Assembly (NCBI RefSeq): GCF_024166365.1
Contig: NC_064825.1
Location: 100,640,480 to 100,704,479 of the forward strand
DNA: 64,000 nt
Origin: Elephas maximus indicus
Lineage: Eukaryota; Chordata; Mammalia; Proboscidea; Elephantidae
Direction: 5' to 3'
How positions within the stretch are numbered: the stretch's first letter is position 1; every line of letters begins with the position of its first letter. The notes beneath the pieces were generated by a model. That model did no database searches. It worked only from the letters and a program-made list of their open reading frames with translations, and had not been told where the DNA came from. The translations under genes and the position numbers were made by a program. Shown here one piece after another: positions 49,301 through 59,094 of the stretch.

Positions 49301-52300
49301 ATCTGGGCTGCAGCTACTTATGGCTCCCCCACTTTGTTTAAATCACCCTCTGGCTGGGGCAAGGGATCCCCCCAGGAGGTAGGCAACCTGGCCTCGGGGC
49401 TCTCTCTCCTGCAACATGCTCCAAAAGTGCCACCTCCTCCTTCTGACTCCATGCTATCACTGAGGCTATTCATATTTGTGGTACACAAGACACTATTCAA
49501 AGTGGATGTGAGGATATACTTGCAAACAGCCAACAACTACAAGGAATCCCTGGGTAGTGCAGACAGTTAAGTAATCGGCTACTAACCAAAAAGTTGGCAG
49601 TTCAAATCCATCCAGAGGTACCTTGGAAGAGAGTCCTGGCGATCTACTTCTGAAAGATTAAAGCCATTGAAAGCTGTATGGAACAATTCTATTCTGAAAC
49701 ACAGGGGGTTGCCACGAGTCGGAACTGACTTGATGGCAACTGGTTTAGTTGGTTTTTAACGGCTACAATAAGTGTGATGATTATTAGAATGGAGGAGCTT
49801 TGAGGGCAGGACTTTGTCTTATGTACTTCTGTGTCCCCAGCTGCGGGTACACGGTGCCTGGCACATAGCAGAAATAGGGCAAGGGATTTGTGGAATGAAT
49901 GAATGATTGAATGATGGTGATGGGCACATAGCAGAAATAGGGCAAGGGATTTGTGGAATGAATGAATGATTGAATGATAGTGATGTCCGCTCTTCTAGGG
50001 AAGGAATAGAAGCAGGTGAGGCACCTGGGACTTCTGCCTACATTGGCTGTATTTCAGCCCTTTTGGGGCTGTACCAAAGCTCCCAAAAGCCCAGCAGGGG
50101 AGCCTCTCCATCTTCAGAGAAGCTAGTTTAGTAGTTTAATAAACCAAAGTATTGATTCCTTCTCCCAAGGCCCCCATCTGTGATTCCCCAGAAGTCCCAA
50201 ATCACACACTAATTAGCGTGCGCTTTGGAACAGCTAGCTTAGTTCCTTTTGAGAGCAGCTGTGATTTTTCTATCCATTTTCTAAGCTTGGGAGAGAGAGA
50301 GAAGTGGGGCAAGGAGGAAATCATAGTGAAAGAAGGAGCAAGTGGAGGGTGAAAATGTGCTCTTTCCTCTTACAGTTGAGGTGTCTACCATGAAATGTAC
50401 CTGCTGGTCATACTTCAGGTACTTGCTGGCACTTACGTGGCATGGTGAGAGGAGAGCATGGGATTGAGAGCTGGACCAACCTGGGCTCAAGCGCCAGCTC
50501 AGCAGTGAATGAGCTGGGTGGCCCTGGGAAGGTTACTGAACTACTCTGAGCCTCAGTTTCCTCATCTGTAAATGGAAATAGTTACTGTGTCTCTCTCACT
50601 TGGTTGATCTGAGAAGTAAAAGAACTTAGGTAACATTCTAAGCATAATGCCTAGTATACAGTTAGTGCTAAAAAAATTGTGCTGTTATTAGTATTTTTAT
50701 TACTCCAGTACAGGGGTCGTCAAATCTTTTCTGTAAAGAACCAGATATTAACAGTTTAGGCTTTGGGGGCTATATAGTCTCTGTTCCAACTACTCAACTC
50801 TGCCAAAGCAGTGTGAAAGCAGCTACAGATAATAATAAGTGGGTGTGGCTGTGTTCCAATAAAACTTTATTGATGGCCATTGAAATTTGAATTTCGTATA
50901 ATTTTCATGTGTCACAAAATATTCTTTTTCTTTTACTTTTCTTCAACCATCTAAAAATGTGAAGCCCTGGTGGCACAGAGGTTAAAGCGCTCAACTGCTA
51001 ACTGAAAGGTTGCCAGTTCGAACCACCAGCTGCTCCACAGGAGAAAGATGTGGCAGTTTGCTTTCGTAAAGGTTTATAGCCTTGGAAGCCCTATGGGGGC
51101 ACTTCTACTCGGTCCTATGGGGTTGTGATAGGGTTGCTAAGAGTTGGAATTGACTTGATGGCAATGGGTTTGATTTTTTGGTATCTAAAAAGGTAAAACT
51201 TGTTCTTAGCTTCCAGGCTGTACAAAAAAGAGGTGGCGGGCTAGATTTGACCCACAGGCTGCAGTTTGCTACCCCTGCTCTACTGTGATAGAGTAAGGGG
51301 GTTACTACATGGAGCGTGCAGTTTGGAGATGAAGAGACATGGGTTCAATTCCAGCTCGGCCACATGCTAGCTACATCCCTTTAGGCACGTTCCCTCATCA
51401 GCAAAACAAGAAGATCTAAAGAGACTTTTTAAAGTTTAAATGAGGGAGGAAATGTTTACTGTGTGTTTTGCCCAGAGCCTGGCACATAGCAAATATTCAC
51501 CAAATACATGGCAGCTGTTTTGAGTATTACTATTATTATTACTATTACTAATAATAGTGTTACTATTATTACTACTATTATATGAGTATTATTATTTTTC
51601 CAGAAGAGTCCTATCCAGTGGGAACCATAAGACCCAGAAGAGAGAAACTACTATAGTTTGCTTCACTGCTGTTTACCTCATGCCCAGAATGGCCTGGAAT
51701 GTGCTGGAAGACTAAACGAGGCAGAGCAAACACGTCAATGACCGTGACACTGGGGAAAATGTAATAAAAACATGCATGTAAGACTGTGGAATACAGAGGA
51801 GGGGAAACAGCTTCCAACTAGAAAGCCTCATGGAGAAGGTTGCGTTGGAGAAGTAACAGATTGGGTGTAGGCCCATACAGATGAGAGGGAGGACATTCTG
51901 CATAAGGGGTCAGCTTGGGGAAAGGCATAGTGCTTGGGAGGAGCAGGGCCAGTAACTGGGATGTGCACATTATCATTGACCTTCATGCAGGCTCCATGAA
52001 GGGATTAGAGGGCAATGAGGTAGGATGGATGAGTTGGGTCTAGAATAGTAGCTAGGTTCCATCCCACTAGATAAGGCATGACCAGCTGGTTGAGAGACTG
52101 GTCACCCAGAAGGCTCCCTCTAAACACCAAGTAGCAGGCCGTTGGATGAGGTCTTGGCCCAGGGGCCTAAGTAACCATATGGTGTTCGGTAGCCCTGACC
52201 TTCCCTGCCCCTTTGCCGCCCTGGTCCCTCTCTGAGGAGTGCAGCGTCTGTGCAGATATTCCCGGCCTCCCTGCAGCACAGGGGTGGGAGCATCATCCCA

Positions 52301-55300
52301 GGGCTAGCGACCATGTAGAACACTGGACTCTGGGTCTGTCCCAGCCTCAGTTGCACCTTCAAAGCCCAGCACAAACACCACTGCACACCAGGCCTTCCAG
52401 AACTCTCAGTCAGGGCACTTTGCTGAAGCCCATCTTATAGAAGTCTTGGGATTCAACTTATGTTAGGTATCGTCAAGGTCATTGTTCTTTGTCAGTGCCA
52501 GTTTATCACTCTGGCATGTACGTTCTGACTGCAGGGGGTCTGCCTTCCTACCTTTGTGCTCATCTCTCCTGCAGAACCTGGTACACAGTAGGTGCACAAG
52601 GAGTATAGTCTGAACTGAAATGGGGATAATACCATCATAGCATTGGACCTAACACACACGTAACCTGGCATGCTCCAGGATGGCAGGACAAACTAGAAGC
52701 AAAGCAAGGAGCAGACACCAGGGCTCCCACAGACCTCAGCCCTGTCACCCCCAGCTGGGAAGGTCTCAGAAATGTGTTCCACAGCATTGGCCCACAGTTG
52801 CCAGGAGGAAGCTCATTCCTGCCATCCCACACTCCACCAACAGGCTTTGTCTTCCCTGGTGAGAGGTGACCCCTCTCTCAGTTTCTTAGTGCTGCTATAA
52901 CAGAAATCTCACAAGTGGATGGCTATAATGGAAGAAATTTGTTTTCTCACAGTTTAGGAGGCTAGAAGTCTGAATTCAGGGCATCTCTCTGTCCGCTCTG
53001 GGGGAAATTCCTCGTCTCAGCTTCTTCTCAGCTTCTTTGGAGATCTCCACGTGGCATCTGTCTTTCCCCATTCACGCTTGTCTTCTTCTGTGTTTAATCT
53101 GCTCTTTTAAATCTCAAAAGTCAATGACTTAAGACATATCCTACACTACACTGTTATGACCTTATTAACATAACAAAGAAAACCCTATTCCCAAATGGTG
53201 AGCTGCTTGGTTCCGGTGGAGTTGATTTTCACTCACAGTGACCCCATGTGACAGAGTACAACTGCTGCATAGGATTTTCTAAGCTGTCATCTTTACTGGA
53301 ATAGATCACCAAGTCTTTCTCCCACAGAGTTGCTTGGTGAGTTCAAACTACCGACCTTTTGGTTAGCAGCCGAGGGCTTAACCATTGCACCACCAGGCTC
53401 CTTCCAAATGGTACAAGGGTTAGGATTTAGAACACGTATTTCTGGAGGACAGAATTCAACCCATAATACCTACCTTAGCTGAAGTCTTCAGCTCGCCCCA
53501 CTGGGCAGCCCCCAGAGGCACGGACACCCCATCCAGGCCCAGGCGGAGCTCCCCAGCCACACTGTGGCGGGAGAAGCGGTCACAGGTGCGCAGGGTGAGC
53601 GTCAGGGTTGCTGTGAGGAGCTCCTCCTCTGCTAGCGGGAGCACCAGGCCTTCCTCCCAGGTTGTGCGCAGCTGCCGCTTCTTCAAGGTCGTCTGAGCCT
53701 CCACAGAGCCTGTCCTGATGGCCACGCTGCCTTGGACATAGCAGTCACAGCCTCCGTCCTGGTCACTGGTCACAGCTGCAGGCCAGGAGGAAGCGACACA
53801 GACATGGGAGTTTGTGAGGACGGGGTGGAGGGGAGAAGCGTGTCCCTGCTTTGGGCTGTAGGATTCTAGTTTCACGGTCATGACCTTGGGTGTCTGAAAG
53901 GCCGCAGGGCTGACCACCTAGTGCACTGCGGAAACTCCTTTCAGCAAGACAATGAGACACAGGGTAGGGGCTCACCCCTGGGGCCAACGTCAGCACACGC
54001 TGGCCACCCTTGGAGAAAAGGGACGAGGCTTGGTGCCTCCTGAAGCCCTTCTGACCTCATGATTCTGAGACTGCCCCCAAACTGCTAATGACTTCTATTA
54101 GTGTCACCACTGATAATGAAATTTGCTTGCTCTACACAGGAGTCCCTCAGTGGTGTAAATGGTTAAGAGTTGGCAGTTTGAACCCACTTAGAGGGACCTC
54201 AGAAAAAAAGGCCGAAAGTTCACAGCTTTGAAAACCCTATGATGCGCAGTTCAGCTCTGCAACACGTAGGATCGCTGTGAGTCAGAAGTGACTCGTCAGC
54301 TACTGGTACTTGAAATATTTACTACACAACCACTTGTGAGGGAACCACTTGGCTGCTGCCTCATGAATGTTATTTTGTATTCTGAACAGGGGTGGATTAT
54401 CCAATAGGTAAGGTAAGCACGGTGCTTATCTTGCTTACCACATCTTCGGTAGTAAACACTTCCACATTTTTTCACAACATCAAAGATTCCGCCTCTATGT
54501 ATGTCTGCCATCTGTCTCTTTCCCAACCCCACTGTATCTTCCTAAAGAATCAAAGCCTCTTCTCAAATTCATAATCCCTGAGAGGGGGCAGATGACCCAG
54601 TAAGCAAGGTAAGCATAGGCTTACTTGTGCTTACTTACTAATCTGTGGTGAACAATTTCGCATGGGTTTCACCACATCTTTGATGCCTCTCGGAGCCCTT
54701 TGGACCTCATGATTCTGAGATTGCCCCAAACTGCTGACGATTTTTATCTCTGATGTGTTGAAACCCATGTGAAATTGTTCACTACGGATGATTTTGGAAG
54801 CACAGTAAGCCTTGTGCTTACCTTGCCTATTGGATAATCCACCCCTGATTTTGAACCTTGGCATTTTTAACCGTTTGCAATGTGGATTTATCCAGACATT
54901 TGCCCCTGTGGGGCTTTCATGACTGGCTCCTCAGTGATAATTTGGGATGTGGCAACTGATGCTCCCCAGGAAAAGAAGATGAAGAACTGAGGCCGTGTGT
55001 CGTAATAGAAAGGACTCCCTGCTGAGCTGCAAAGGAACTGGCTTTAGTCCCGGCCCTTGCACCCATAAATTGGAGTGTTCTCAGACAAACCACCTGATGC
55101 TACTAGACCTCAGTTTCCTAACCTGTAAAATGGGGCCATTATAAAGACCAAATGTGGTAAAGTGTATGAAAGCACTAATAATCTTAAGAGAAAATAAAAT
55201 GGAAAACTAACCTCTCAAGAAAATAGAATTAAAAGCAAGAATCCAATTCATCCTGCCCCAGCTTACAGCTTCCAGGAGCTATAGAGTAACTCATTGTTAT

Positions 55301-58300
55301 CCCTGATTCCTTGCAAAGCCTTAGCTTTGTTTGCTGATGGTAAGGAGATTTTTCAGGGCAGGGAGATCAGGAACAGCCTGAGCCCCTCAGAGAGACCACC
55401 TGGTTCTTGAATCCAGGGAGACACAAGGAGTAGAAACCTTCCTGACTACTCAAAACACTCTCCACGTCCAGCACGAAGCCCTGTCCAGTGTTGAAGATAC
55501 CTGTGGCAGACACAGGTAGCTGTTCACCAAAAAACTATTTCCTCTGTTCCCTGGGCACACAGCTAGTCCACATTTGCCAGCCTCCTTTGCAGGTAGGTGT
55601 GGCCACGTGACTGAGTTACAACCAATGGGATGTGAGTAGAAGTTATGTATTCCACTGCCATGTTAAGGTTAAGAAACGGTTATGCCCTCTCCTTGTTCTC
55701 TTTCTCCTTCTACCTGCTAGATGAAGATGGCAAGGAGGCCTGATGGGATGAAGGAGCCAAAAGACCTAAGGAGTCTGGTCTCTGAATTACCATTTGGTGG
55801 AAAGATGGCCACCAAGCAGGAATACCCACTTTGGACTGTTACGTCAAAGAGAGAAAACAAATCTATGTGTCTGAACATCACATGTTTAAAGGAAAAAAAA
55901 AATCACATGTTTAAGGGTGTGCTTATTACAGAGTGCTAACACAGAACCCAGTGCTCTGTCCACCCGTCTGTCATTTTGTTGTATTGTGGTGGCTTGCGTG
56001 TTGCCATGACGCTGGAAGCTATGCCATTGGTATTTTAAACACTAGCAGCATCGCCCACGGTGAACAAGTTTCAACAGAGTTTCCAGACTCAGACAGACTA
56101 GGAAGAAAGGTCTGGTGATCTATTTCTGAAAATTAGCTAACGAAAACTCTGTGGATCACAACAGAATATTGCCCAATATAGTGCTAGAAAATGAGCCCCA
56201 GACGTTGAAAGGCAACAATGGTTCAAGTACGGTGATGATCAAAAGGATGGCATGGGACTAGGCAGCTTTTTGCTCTGTTGTACATGGAGTTGTCACTAGT
56301 CAGACCCAACTCAACAGCAACTAACAACAACAACAATAAGCTCCAGCTAGCTACAGGTGCTACTGTCACCCATACTCCCTGGGGAGATGGACACACACAA
56401 GCCCCTGAAAGTCAAGTAAGAGCAATACCTTCCAGGTGAGTCACAAACAATTCAGCCTTCTGCTGGTCATAGTCCAGGCAGTAGTGGAGTTTGGGGGCCT
56501 GGTTCCAACTGGCAGCCTTCTCTGGGTTCCAGGTCTCCATGACGCAGACATCCTCCACCACACCTGTTAAGAGGCAAAGTGGTCATTACCACCTACAACG
56601 GGGTCCTATTTTCCCTGATCACAACTTTCCAATCTCTGCCACCTATGCCACAAATCCAAACCCAGAGCTTCCTATCTGGGTGTAAAGCCATGGTGGACAC
56701 ACCAGGGCAATCCCTGTGGTCCTGGTCATTACATATCTTGGAACCATCATAGCCCAGTGGTTAAGACATGGTATTTGGTGTCAGACGTGAACTGCCACAT
56801 CACAGCTATGTGACCTTGGACAAGTTACTTGACTTCTTTGAACCTCATCTATACAATGAGGATAATAGTGATTCCTCCTTCCTAGAGTCACTGTGAGAAC
56901 TGAATGCAATAAAGTGGGGAAAGTACTTAGCCCAGGGCCTGGGCCATGGTGAGCTTTCAGTAAGGGAAACCGTGATGGTTAACTGTGTGTGTCAACTTGA
57001 CTAGACCATGGTTCCCAGTAGTTTGGCCAAACACTAGTCTAGTTGCTGTCATGGAGTAGTTGCATGTGATTAGATCAGTTGGTTTTGAGTAGAGCAGATG
57101 CTGTTGTTGTTAGTGTTAGGTGCTGTCGAGTTGGTTCTGACTCACAGCGACCTTATGTATAGCACAACGAGACACTGTCTGGTCCTGCACCATCCTCACA
57201 ATTGTTGCTGTGTTTGAGCCCATTGTTGCAGCCACGGCATCAATCCATCTCATTGAGGATCTTCCTCTTTTTGTCTGACCCTCTACTTTACCAACCATGA
57301 TATCCTTTTCCAGGGACTGGTTCTTCCTGATAACATGTCCAAAGAACAGGAGATGAAATCTTGCCATCCTCACTTTCAGGGACAATTTTGACTGCACTTC
57401 GTCCAAGACAGATTTGTTCATTCTTTTGGCAGTCAATGGTATATTCATATTCTTCACCAAAAAAACTTCACCAACACCATATAATTCAAAGGCATTCAAT
57501 CCTTCTTAGCTCTTCCTTAGTTATTGTCCAGCTTTCACATGCATATGATGTGATTGAAAATACCATGGCTTGGGTAAGGCACACCTTAGTCCTCAAAGTG
57601 ACATCTATGCTTCTTAACACTTTAAAGAGATCTTTTGCAGCAGATTTACCCAATGAAATATGTTGATTTCTTGACTGCTGCTTCCATGGGCATTGACTGT
57701 GGATCCAAGTAAAATGAAATCCTTGACAACTTCAATCTTTTCTCCATTTACCATGATGTTGCTTACGGGTCCAGCTGTGAGGATTTTTGTTTTCTTTACG
57801 TTGAGGTGTAATCCAGACTGAAGGCTGTGGTCTTTGAATTTCATCAGTACGTACTTCAAGTCCTCTTCACTTTCAGCAAGCAAGGTTGTGTCATCTGCAT
57901 AACACAGGTTGTTAATGAGTCTTCCTCCAATCCTGATGCTGCATTCTCTTTCATATAGGGCAGATTCCCTTCCATAATATAATGTAACATAATTACCTTA
58001 CGTCCGATGTAATGTAATGTAATCATCTTTTATAATATAAGGTCATGGGTAGTGGAATTGACTTTAGTGCTTGTTCAAAAGTGACTGTCTTAGTTATCTA
58101 GTGCTGCTATAACAGAAATACCACAAGTGGATGGCTTAAACAAACAGATTTATTCTCTCACAGTCTAGTAGGCTAAAAGTCCAAATTCATGGCATCAGCT
58201 CTAGGGGAAGGCTTTCTCTCTCTGCTGCCTCTGTGGTAAGATCCTTGTCATTGATCTTCTCTGGTCGAGGAGTTTCTCAGCGCAGGGACGCTGTGTCCAA

Positions 58301-59094
58301 AGGACATGTTATTCTCCTGGCTCTTGTTTCTTGGTGGCATGAGGTCTCCCTGTTTCTCTGCTCGCTTCTCTCTTCTATATCTCAAAAGAGATTGATTTAA
58401 GCCACAACCTAATCTTGTAGATTGAGTCCTGCCTCATTAACCTAACTGCTGTTAATCCCACCTCATTAACATCATAGAGACAGGATTTACAACATATAGA
58501 AAAATCACATCAAATGACAAAAACAGTAGACAGTCACACAATACTGGGAATCATGGCCCAGCCAAGATGACAGAGATTTTGGGGAACACAACTCAGTCCA
58601 TGACAGGGACTCCTGTGATTTCCAAAACATCACTTAGACAACCAAAACAGTGCCAGCATTAGAAGGTGCTTACTGGCACCCAGAGCCCTCAGCTCTCAGA
58701 TGGTCTCAGCCTTCAAAATCAAAACCAATCCCTGCCTACCTATGATCTCGTGTCAGGGAAGGGTTGGTCAGTTCAGGTCAGCATCAGCCAAGTCAGCTCT
58801 GCTACTGTCCACCCCTGGAAGAGACCAAGGAGCCTGCATGGAAGAACGAGGTTGCAGGAGACCCGTACCATTCTGAGGGAGGATGAACAGCTCCTCTGTG
58901 ACCTGCCTCTTGAGGCGACTGTCATTTGGGGCCTGGGGGCTGGCCAGCGCAGGAGGCTCCTCCGTGGTCCTCAGCGTGTAGTCTGCATAGTTGATGACCT
59001 CCGGGGCCGTCACAGCTGGCTTGGGTCCATAGATGTCTGGGAACTTGAGTAGGGCTCGAGGCTGGACAGGCTCTGTGGATTTTTTAATGTTGAA
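40028..59094 (-). CDS. SYT13: SYT13 (synaptotagmin 13), coding exons 2-6, 5' partial
   Basis: Exons on the minus strand are 59094-58869, 56563-56429, 53775-53474, 43915-43786 and 40332-40028. Lengths 226, 135, 302, 130 and 305 keep phase and give 365 residues. Human SYT13 (426 by memory) minus its 61-residue first exon is also 365. After a linker the product has C2A (exons 3-4) and C2B (exons 5-6), ending in the WHQL motif typical of synaptotagmin C2B tails. SYT13 is an atypical, calcium-independent membrane-anchored synaptotagmin linked to vesicle traffic in neurons and endocrine cells. Exon 1, with the transmembrane helix, is upstream of the window. No lesion is seen. Confidence 0.95.
40530..40736 (+). 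mobile_element. AfroSINE, full length
   Basis: GGGCCCTGGTGACGCAGTGG, GGTTCAAACCCATCAGC and TTGACTAGAAGGCACCTAAC. It lies about 200 bases upstream of SYT13 exon 6. Confidence 0.92.
40862..41775 (+). mobile_element. Internally deleted RTE with tandemly amplified core
   Basis: The first 215 bases match the RTE 5' UTR (TGTCTGTCAGTTTGTTG, GCTGGAAGCTATGCCATC). The last 65 match the RTE 3' end (TTTTGTTCTGTTATGTGTAG, TTGGAGCTGACTGGACC). The junction region between them is repeated about eight times. No coding part of the LINE remains. Confidence 0.8.
41077..41706 (+). repeat. 79-bp minisatellite, about eight copies
   Basis: The unit carries GATGCATGACTTAGGCTGG, ACCCAATGGACTTGAGCATA and GATGGTACAGGACTCGGCGA. 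Units differ at a few positions and recur every 79 bases. Because 79 is not divisible by 3, overlapping open frames appear but are not genes. Confidence 0.97.
42160..42313 (-). mobile_element. AfroSINE, short subtype
   Basis: TTGTGAATCATAGCGACCC, GTTTCCAAGGAGTGGC and CTGTGCCACCAGGGCTTC. Confidence 0.9.
43247..43655 (+). mobile_element. MaLR-like solo LTR
   Basis: It begins TTATGGATTGAATTGTGCC and ends CTGTTATAGCAACACC ... CTAAGACAG, as in MLT1/MST-type LTRs of the ERVL-MaLR group. No internal retroviral genes are adjacent. Confidence 0.7.
43786..43915 (-). CDS. SYT13: SYT13 exon 5: start of C2B
   Basis: The acceptor is TCTTCTGTTTCAG and the donor GTGAGT. It encodes GAGEVLLSLSYLPAASRLL, then VVLIKAKNLHSNQ, the first strands of C2B. 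It ends one base into an Asp codon completed by exon 6. Confidence 0.94.
44036..44151 (+). mobile_element. AfroSINE (outer), 5' half
   Basis: GAGCTCTGGTGGCACAATGG head, GTTCGAACCCACCCAGC and GGCAATCTGCTTCCATAAAG. It resumes at about 45023. The host of a nested insertion. Confidence 0.9.
44152..44261 (-). mobile_element. AfroSINE (middle of nest), 3' half
   Basis: TTGTTGTTAGGAGCTGTGG, AACTGCCCCGTAGGGTTTCC, then GGGGCTGTAATCTT, where it is interrupted. It resumes at 44903. Confidence 0.9.
44262..44902 (-). mobile_element. A-tailed retroelement (inner of nest), family not named
   Basis: On the minus strand it ends CACAATAAAAATTATTTTTT, an A-rich tail. It starts near GTCTGGGGTCTTAAATGC. The flanking SINE repeats GGCTGTAATCTT / GGCTATAATCTT as target duplication. 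It is related to 47325-48058 but not to L1 or RTE ORFs that I recognise. Confidence 0.65.
44903..45022 (-). mobile_element. AfroSINE (middle of nest), 5' half
   Basis: GGAAGCAGATTGGCAGGTC, GAGCTGCTGGGTGGGTTCC and CACTGTGCCATCAGAGCTCC continue the copy begun at 44152. Confidence 0.9.
45015..45128 (+). mobile_element. AfroSINE (outer), 3' half
   Basis: It restarts at the duplicated TTCCATAAAG, then TTACAGACTAGGAAATC and the tail GCACCCAACAACAACAG. Confidence 0.88.
45131..45234. repeat. 52-bp tandem duplication
   Basis: CAATTTACTCATCAAGGCTG and CAGTTTACCCATCAACGCCG head two adjacent similar units that both include GCCCTTG and GAGTAGG. Confidence 0.8.
45991..46184 (+). mobile_element. AfroSINE, full length
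   Basis: GGAATCCCTGGGTGGTGG, GAAAGGCCTAGTGATCTAC and a shortened tail ATTAGTCGGAGTCCACTGG. Confidence 0.9.
47035..47205 (-). mobile_element. RTE 5' UTR fragment
   Basis: TTTTCAGAAGTAGATTTCCA, CTTTGTCTGGAAGC and ACTGACAGATGGGTG are antisense to the RTE start. Confidence 0.75.
47325..48058 (+). mobile_element. A-tailed retroelement, second copy
   Basis: It contains GTCTGGGGTCTTAAAAGCC and GAGCAGCCATCTAGGATAC, related to the inner element at 44262 in opposite orientation. It ends AAGTGCAATTAAAAAAAAAA. No coding frame. Confidence 0.6.
48086..48303 (+). mobile_element. AfroSINE, full length
   Basis: GGAGATCTGGTGGTGCAGTA, GGTTCGAATCCATCAGTTGC and GACTCGATGGCAATGAG with a T-rich end. Confidence 0.92.
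48679..48885 (+). mobile_element. AfroSINE, full length
   Basis: GGAGTCCCTGGGTGGTGTAA, GGTTGGAGGTTCGAGTGC and GAGTCAGAATTGACTTGAC. Confidence 0.92.
49541..49758 (+). mobile_element. AfroSINE, full length
   Basis: GGAATCCCTGGGTAGTGCAG, CAGTTCAAATCCATCCAGAG and CGAGTCGGAACTGACTTGAT. Confidence 0.92.
49861..49986. repeat. 63-bp tandem duplication
   Basis: GCACATAGCAGAAATAGGGC begins at 49861 and again at 49924; the two units are nearly identical, so the duplication is young. Each unit contains GAATGAATGAATGATTGAA. Confidence 0.97.
50450..50698 (+). repeat. MIR, near full length
   Basis: GGTTACTGAACTACTCTGAG and CCTCAGTTTCCTCATCTG match the MIR core. Confidence 0.75.
50703..51283 (+). mobile_element. 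hAT-Charlie element (MER1/MER33 type), split by an AfroSINE
   Basis: The start is AGGGGTCGTCAAATCTTTTC and the end CAGTTTGCTACCCCTG, inverted repeats of the hAT CAGGGGT type. It includes TGTTCCAATAAAACTTTAT. The exact family name is uncertain. Confidence 0.75.
50960..51182 (+). mobile_element. AfroSINE inserted in a hAT-Charlie element
   Basis: AGCCCTGGTGGCACAGAGG, CCAGTTCGAACCACCAGC and GTTGGAATTGACTTGATGGC. ATCTAAAAA flanks it on both sides as target duplication. Confidence 0.93.
51310..51540 (+). repeat. MIR
   Basis: GGGTTCAATTCCAGCTCGG, TTCCCTCATCAGC and GAGCCTGGCACATAGC. A (TTA)n-like run follows to about 51600. Confidence 0.6.
52878..53467 (-). mobile_element. MaLR-like LTR, split by an AfroSINE
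   Basis: TTAGTGCTGCTATAACAG start and GACAGAATTCAACCCATAAT end match antisense MLT1-type LTRs. Its end is 7 bases from SYT13 exon 4. Confidence 0.65.
53198..53401 (-). mobile_element. AfroSINE inserted in the LTR
   Basis: GAGTTGATTTTCACTCACAG, TTTCTAAGCTGTCATCTTTA and CATTGCACCACCAGGCTCC. CCAAATGGT is duplicated on both sides. Confidence 0.92.
53474..53775 (-). CDS. SYT13: SYT13 exon 4: rest of C2A
   Basis: The acceptor is TGGCCTGCAG and the donor GTAGGT. It encodes DQDGGCDCYVQG, LKKRQLRTTWEEGLVLPL and TLTLRTCDRFSRHSVAGEL. The acidic residues that bind calcium in classical C2A loops are largely missing, as known for SYT13. Confidence 0.94.
54139..54308 (+). mobile_element. AfroSINE, diverged
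   Basis: GGAGTCCCTCAGTGGTGTAA, GCAGTTTGAACCCACTTAG and GTGAGTCAGAAGTGACTCG. Confidence 0.88.
54387..54847. mobile_element. Composite palindromic hAT-type element
   Basis: CAGGGGTGGATTATCCAATA and its complement GGATAATCCACCCCTG form the ends. The 8-base flanks ATTCTGAA (54379-54386) and ATTTTGAA (54848-54855) are a target duplication. A second TIR-like start near 54582 makes an inner palindrome whose arms (54582-54683, 54749-54847) flank a 70-base loop. Same family as 37443-37649. Confidence 0.75.
55000..55172 (+). repeat. MIR
   Basis: CTAGACCTCAGTTTCCTAAC and CTGTAAAATGGGGCC. Confidence 0.65.
55955..56333 (+). mobile_element. Internally deleted RTE
   Basis: The RTE 5' UTR (GCTGGAAGCTATGCCATTGG) passes directly to the 3' end (CTCTGTTGTACATGGAGTTG, then CAGCAACTAACAACAAC). 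No coding region is retained. Confidence 0.8.
56429..56563 (-). CDS. SYT13: SYT13 exon 3: start of C2A
   Basis: The exon of 135 bases encodes VVEDVCVMETWNPEK, then APKLHYCLDYD and AELFVTHLE. The acceptor is TCTTAACAG; the donor GTATTG is weak. This exon was found from splice phase and protein similarity, not from a long open frame. Confidence 0.92.
56745..56975 (+). repeat. MIR
   Basis: CTATGTGACCTTGGACAAGT and ACTTGACTTCTTTGAACCTC. Confidence 0.75.
57105..57960 (-). mobile_element. RTE/BovB-type LINE, 3' third with RT remnant
   Basis: The minus strand encodes the reverse-transcriptase YADD motif (57901-57890) followed by TTLLAESEEDLKYV and LLGSTVNAHGSS. Frames then break before the 3' end (TGTCGAGTTGGTTCTGACTC antisense tail). 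It is 5'-truncated and cannot be active. Confidence 0.9.
58085..58606 (-). mobile_element. MaLR-like solo LTR
   Basis: CTGTCTTAGTTATCTAGTGC start and CTCAGTCCATGACAG end. It is the same family as 43247-43655 in the opposite orientation and lies about 260 bases from SYT13 exon 2. Confidence 0.7.
58869..59094 (-). CDS. SYT13: SYT13 exon 2: cytosolic linker before C2A
   Basis: The acceptor TTTGCAG opens at FNIKKSTEPVQPR. The linker holds LLKFPDIYGP and PEVINYADY, then a Pro/Ala-rich part and LKRQVTEELFILPQN. The donor is GTACGG, a weak match to consensus. It ends in phase 1. Confidence 0.93.

Larger units (their letters stand above)
43916..53473 (-). other. SYT13: SYT13 intron 4
   Basis: This 9.6-kb intron holds a triple-nested repeat cluster (44036-45125), five further AfroSINEs, an A-tailed element, a hAT-Charlie element, MIRs and most of an LTR. 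The part at 45250-45990 and 51600-52870 shows nothing recognisable. Confidence 0.6.
53776..56428 (-). other. SYT13: SYT13 intron 3
   Basis: It holds an AfroSINE, the composite palindromic hAT-type element at 54387-54847, a MIR and an internally deleted RTE. No exon seen. Confidence 0.6.
56564..58868 (-). other. SYT13: SYT13 intron 2
   Basis: It holds a MIR, an 860-bp antisense RTE with reverse-transcriptase remnants and a MaLR-like LTR. Confidence 0.6.

Noticed and set aside
57614..57901. Intact reverse-transcriptase gene
   Set aside because: YADD is present, but the copy is 5'-truncated and its frame breaks downstream; it is a dead RTE fragment.
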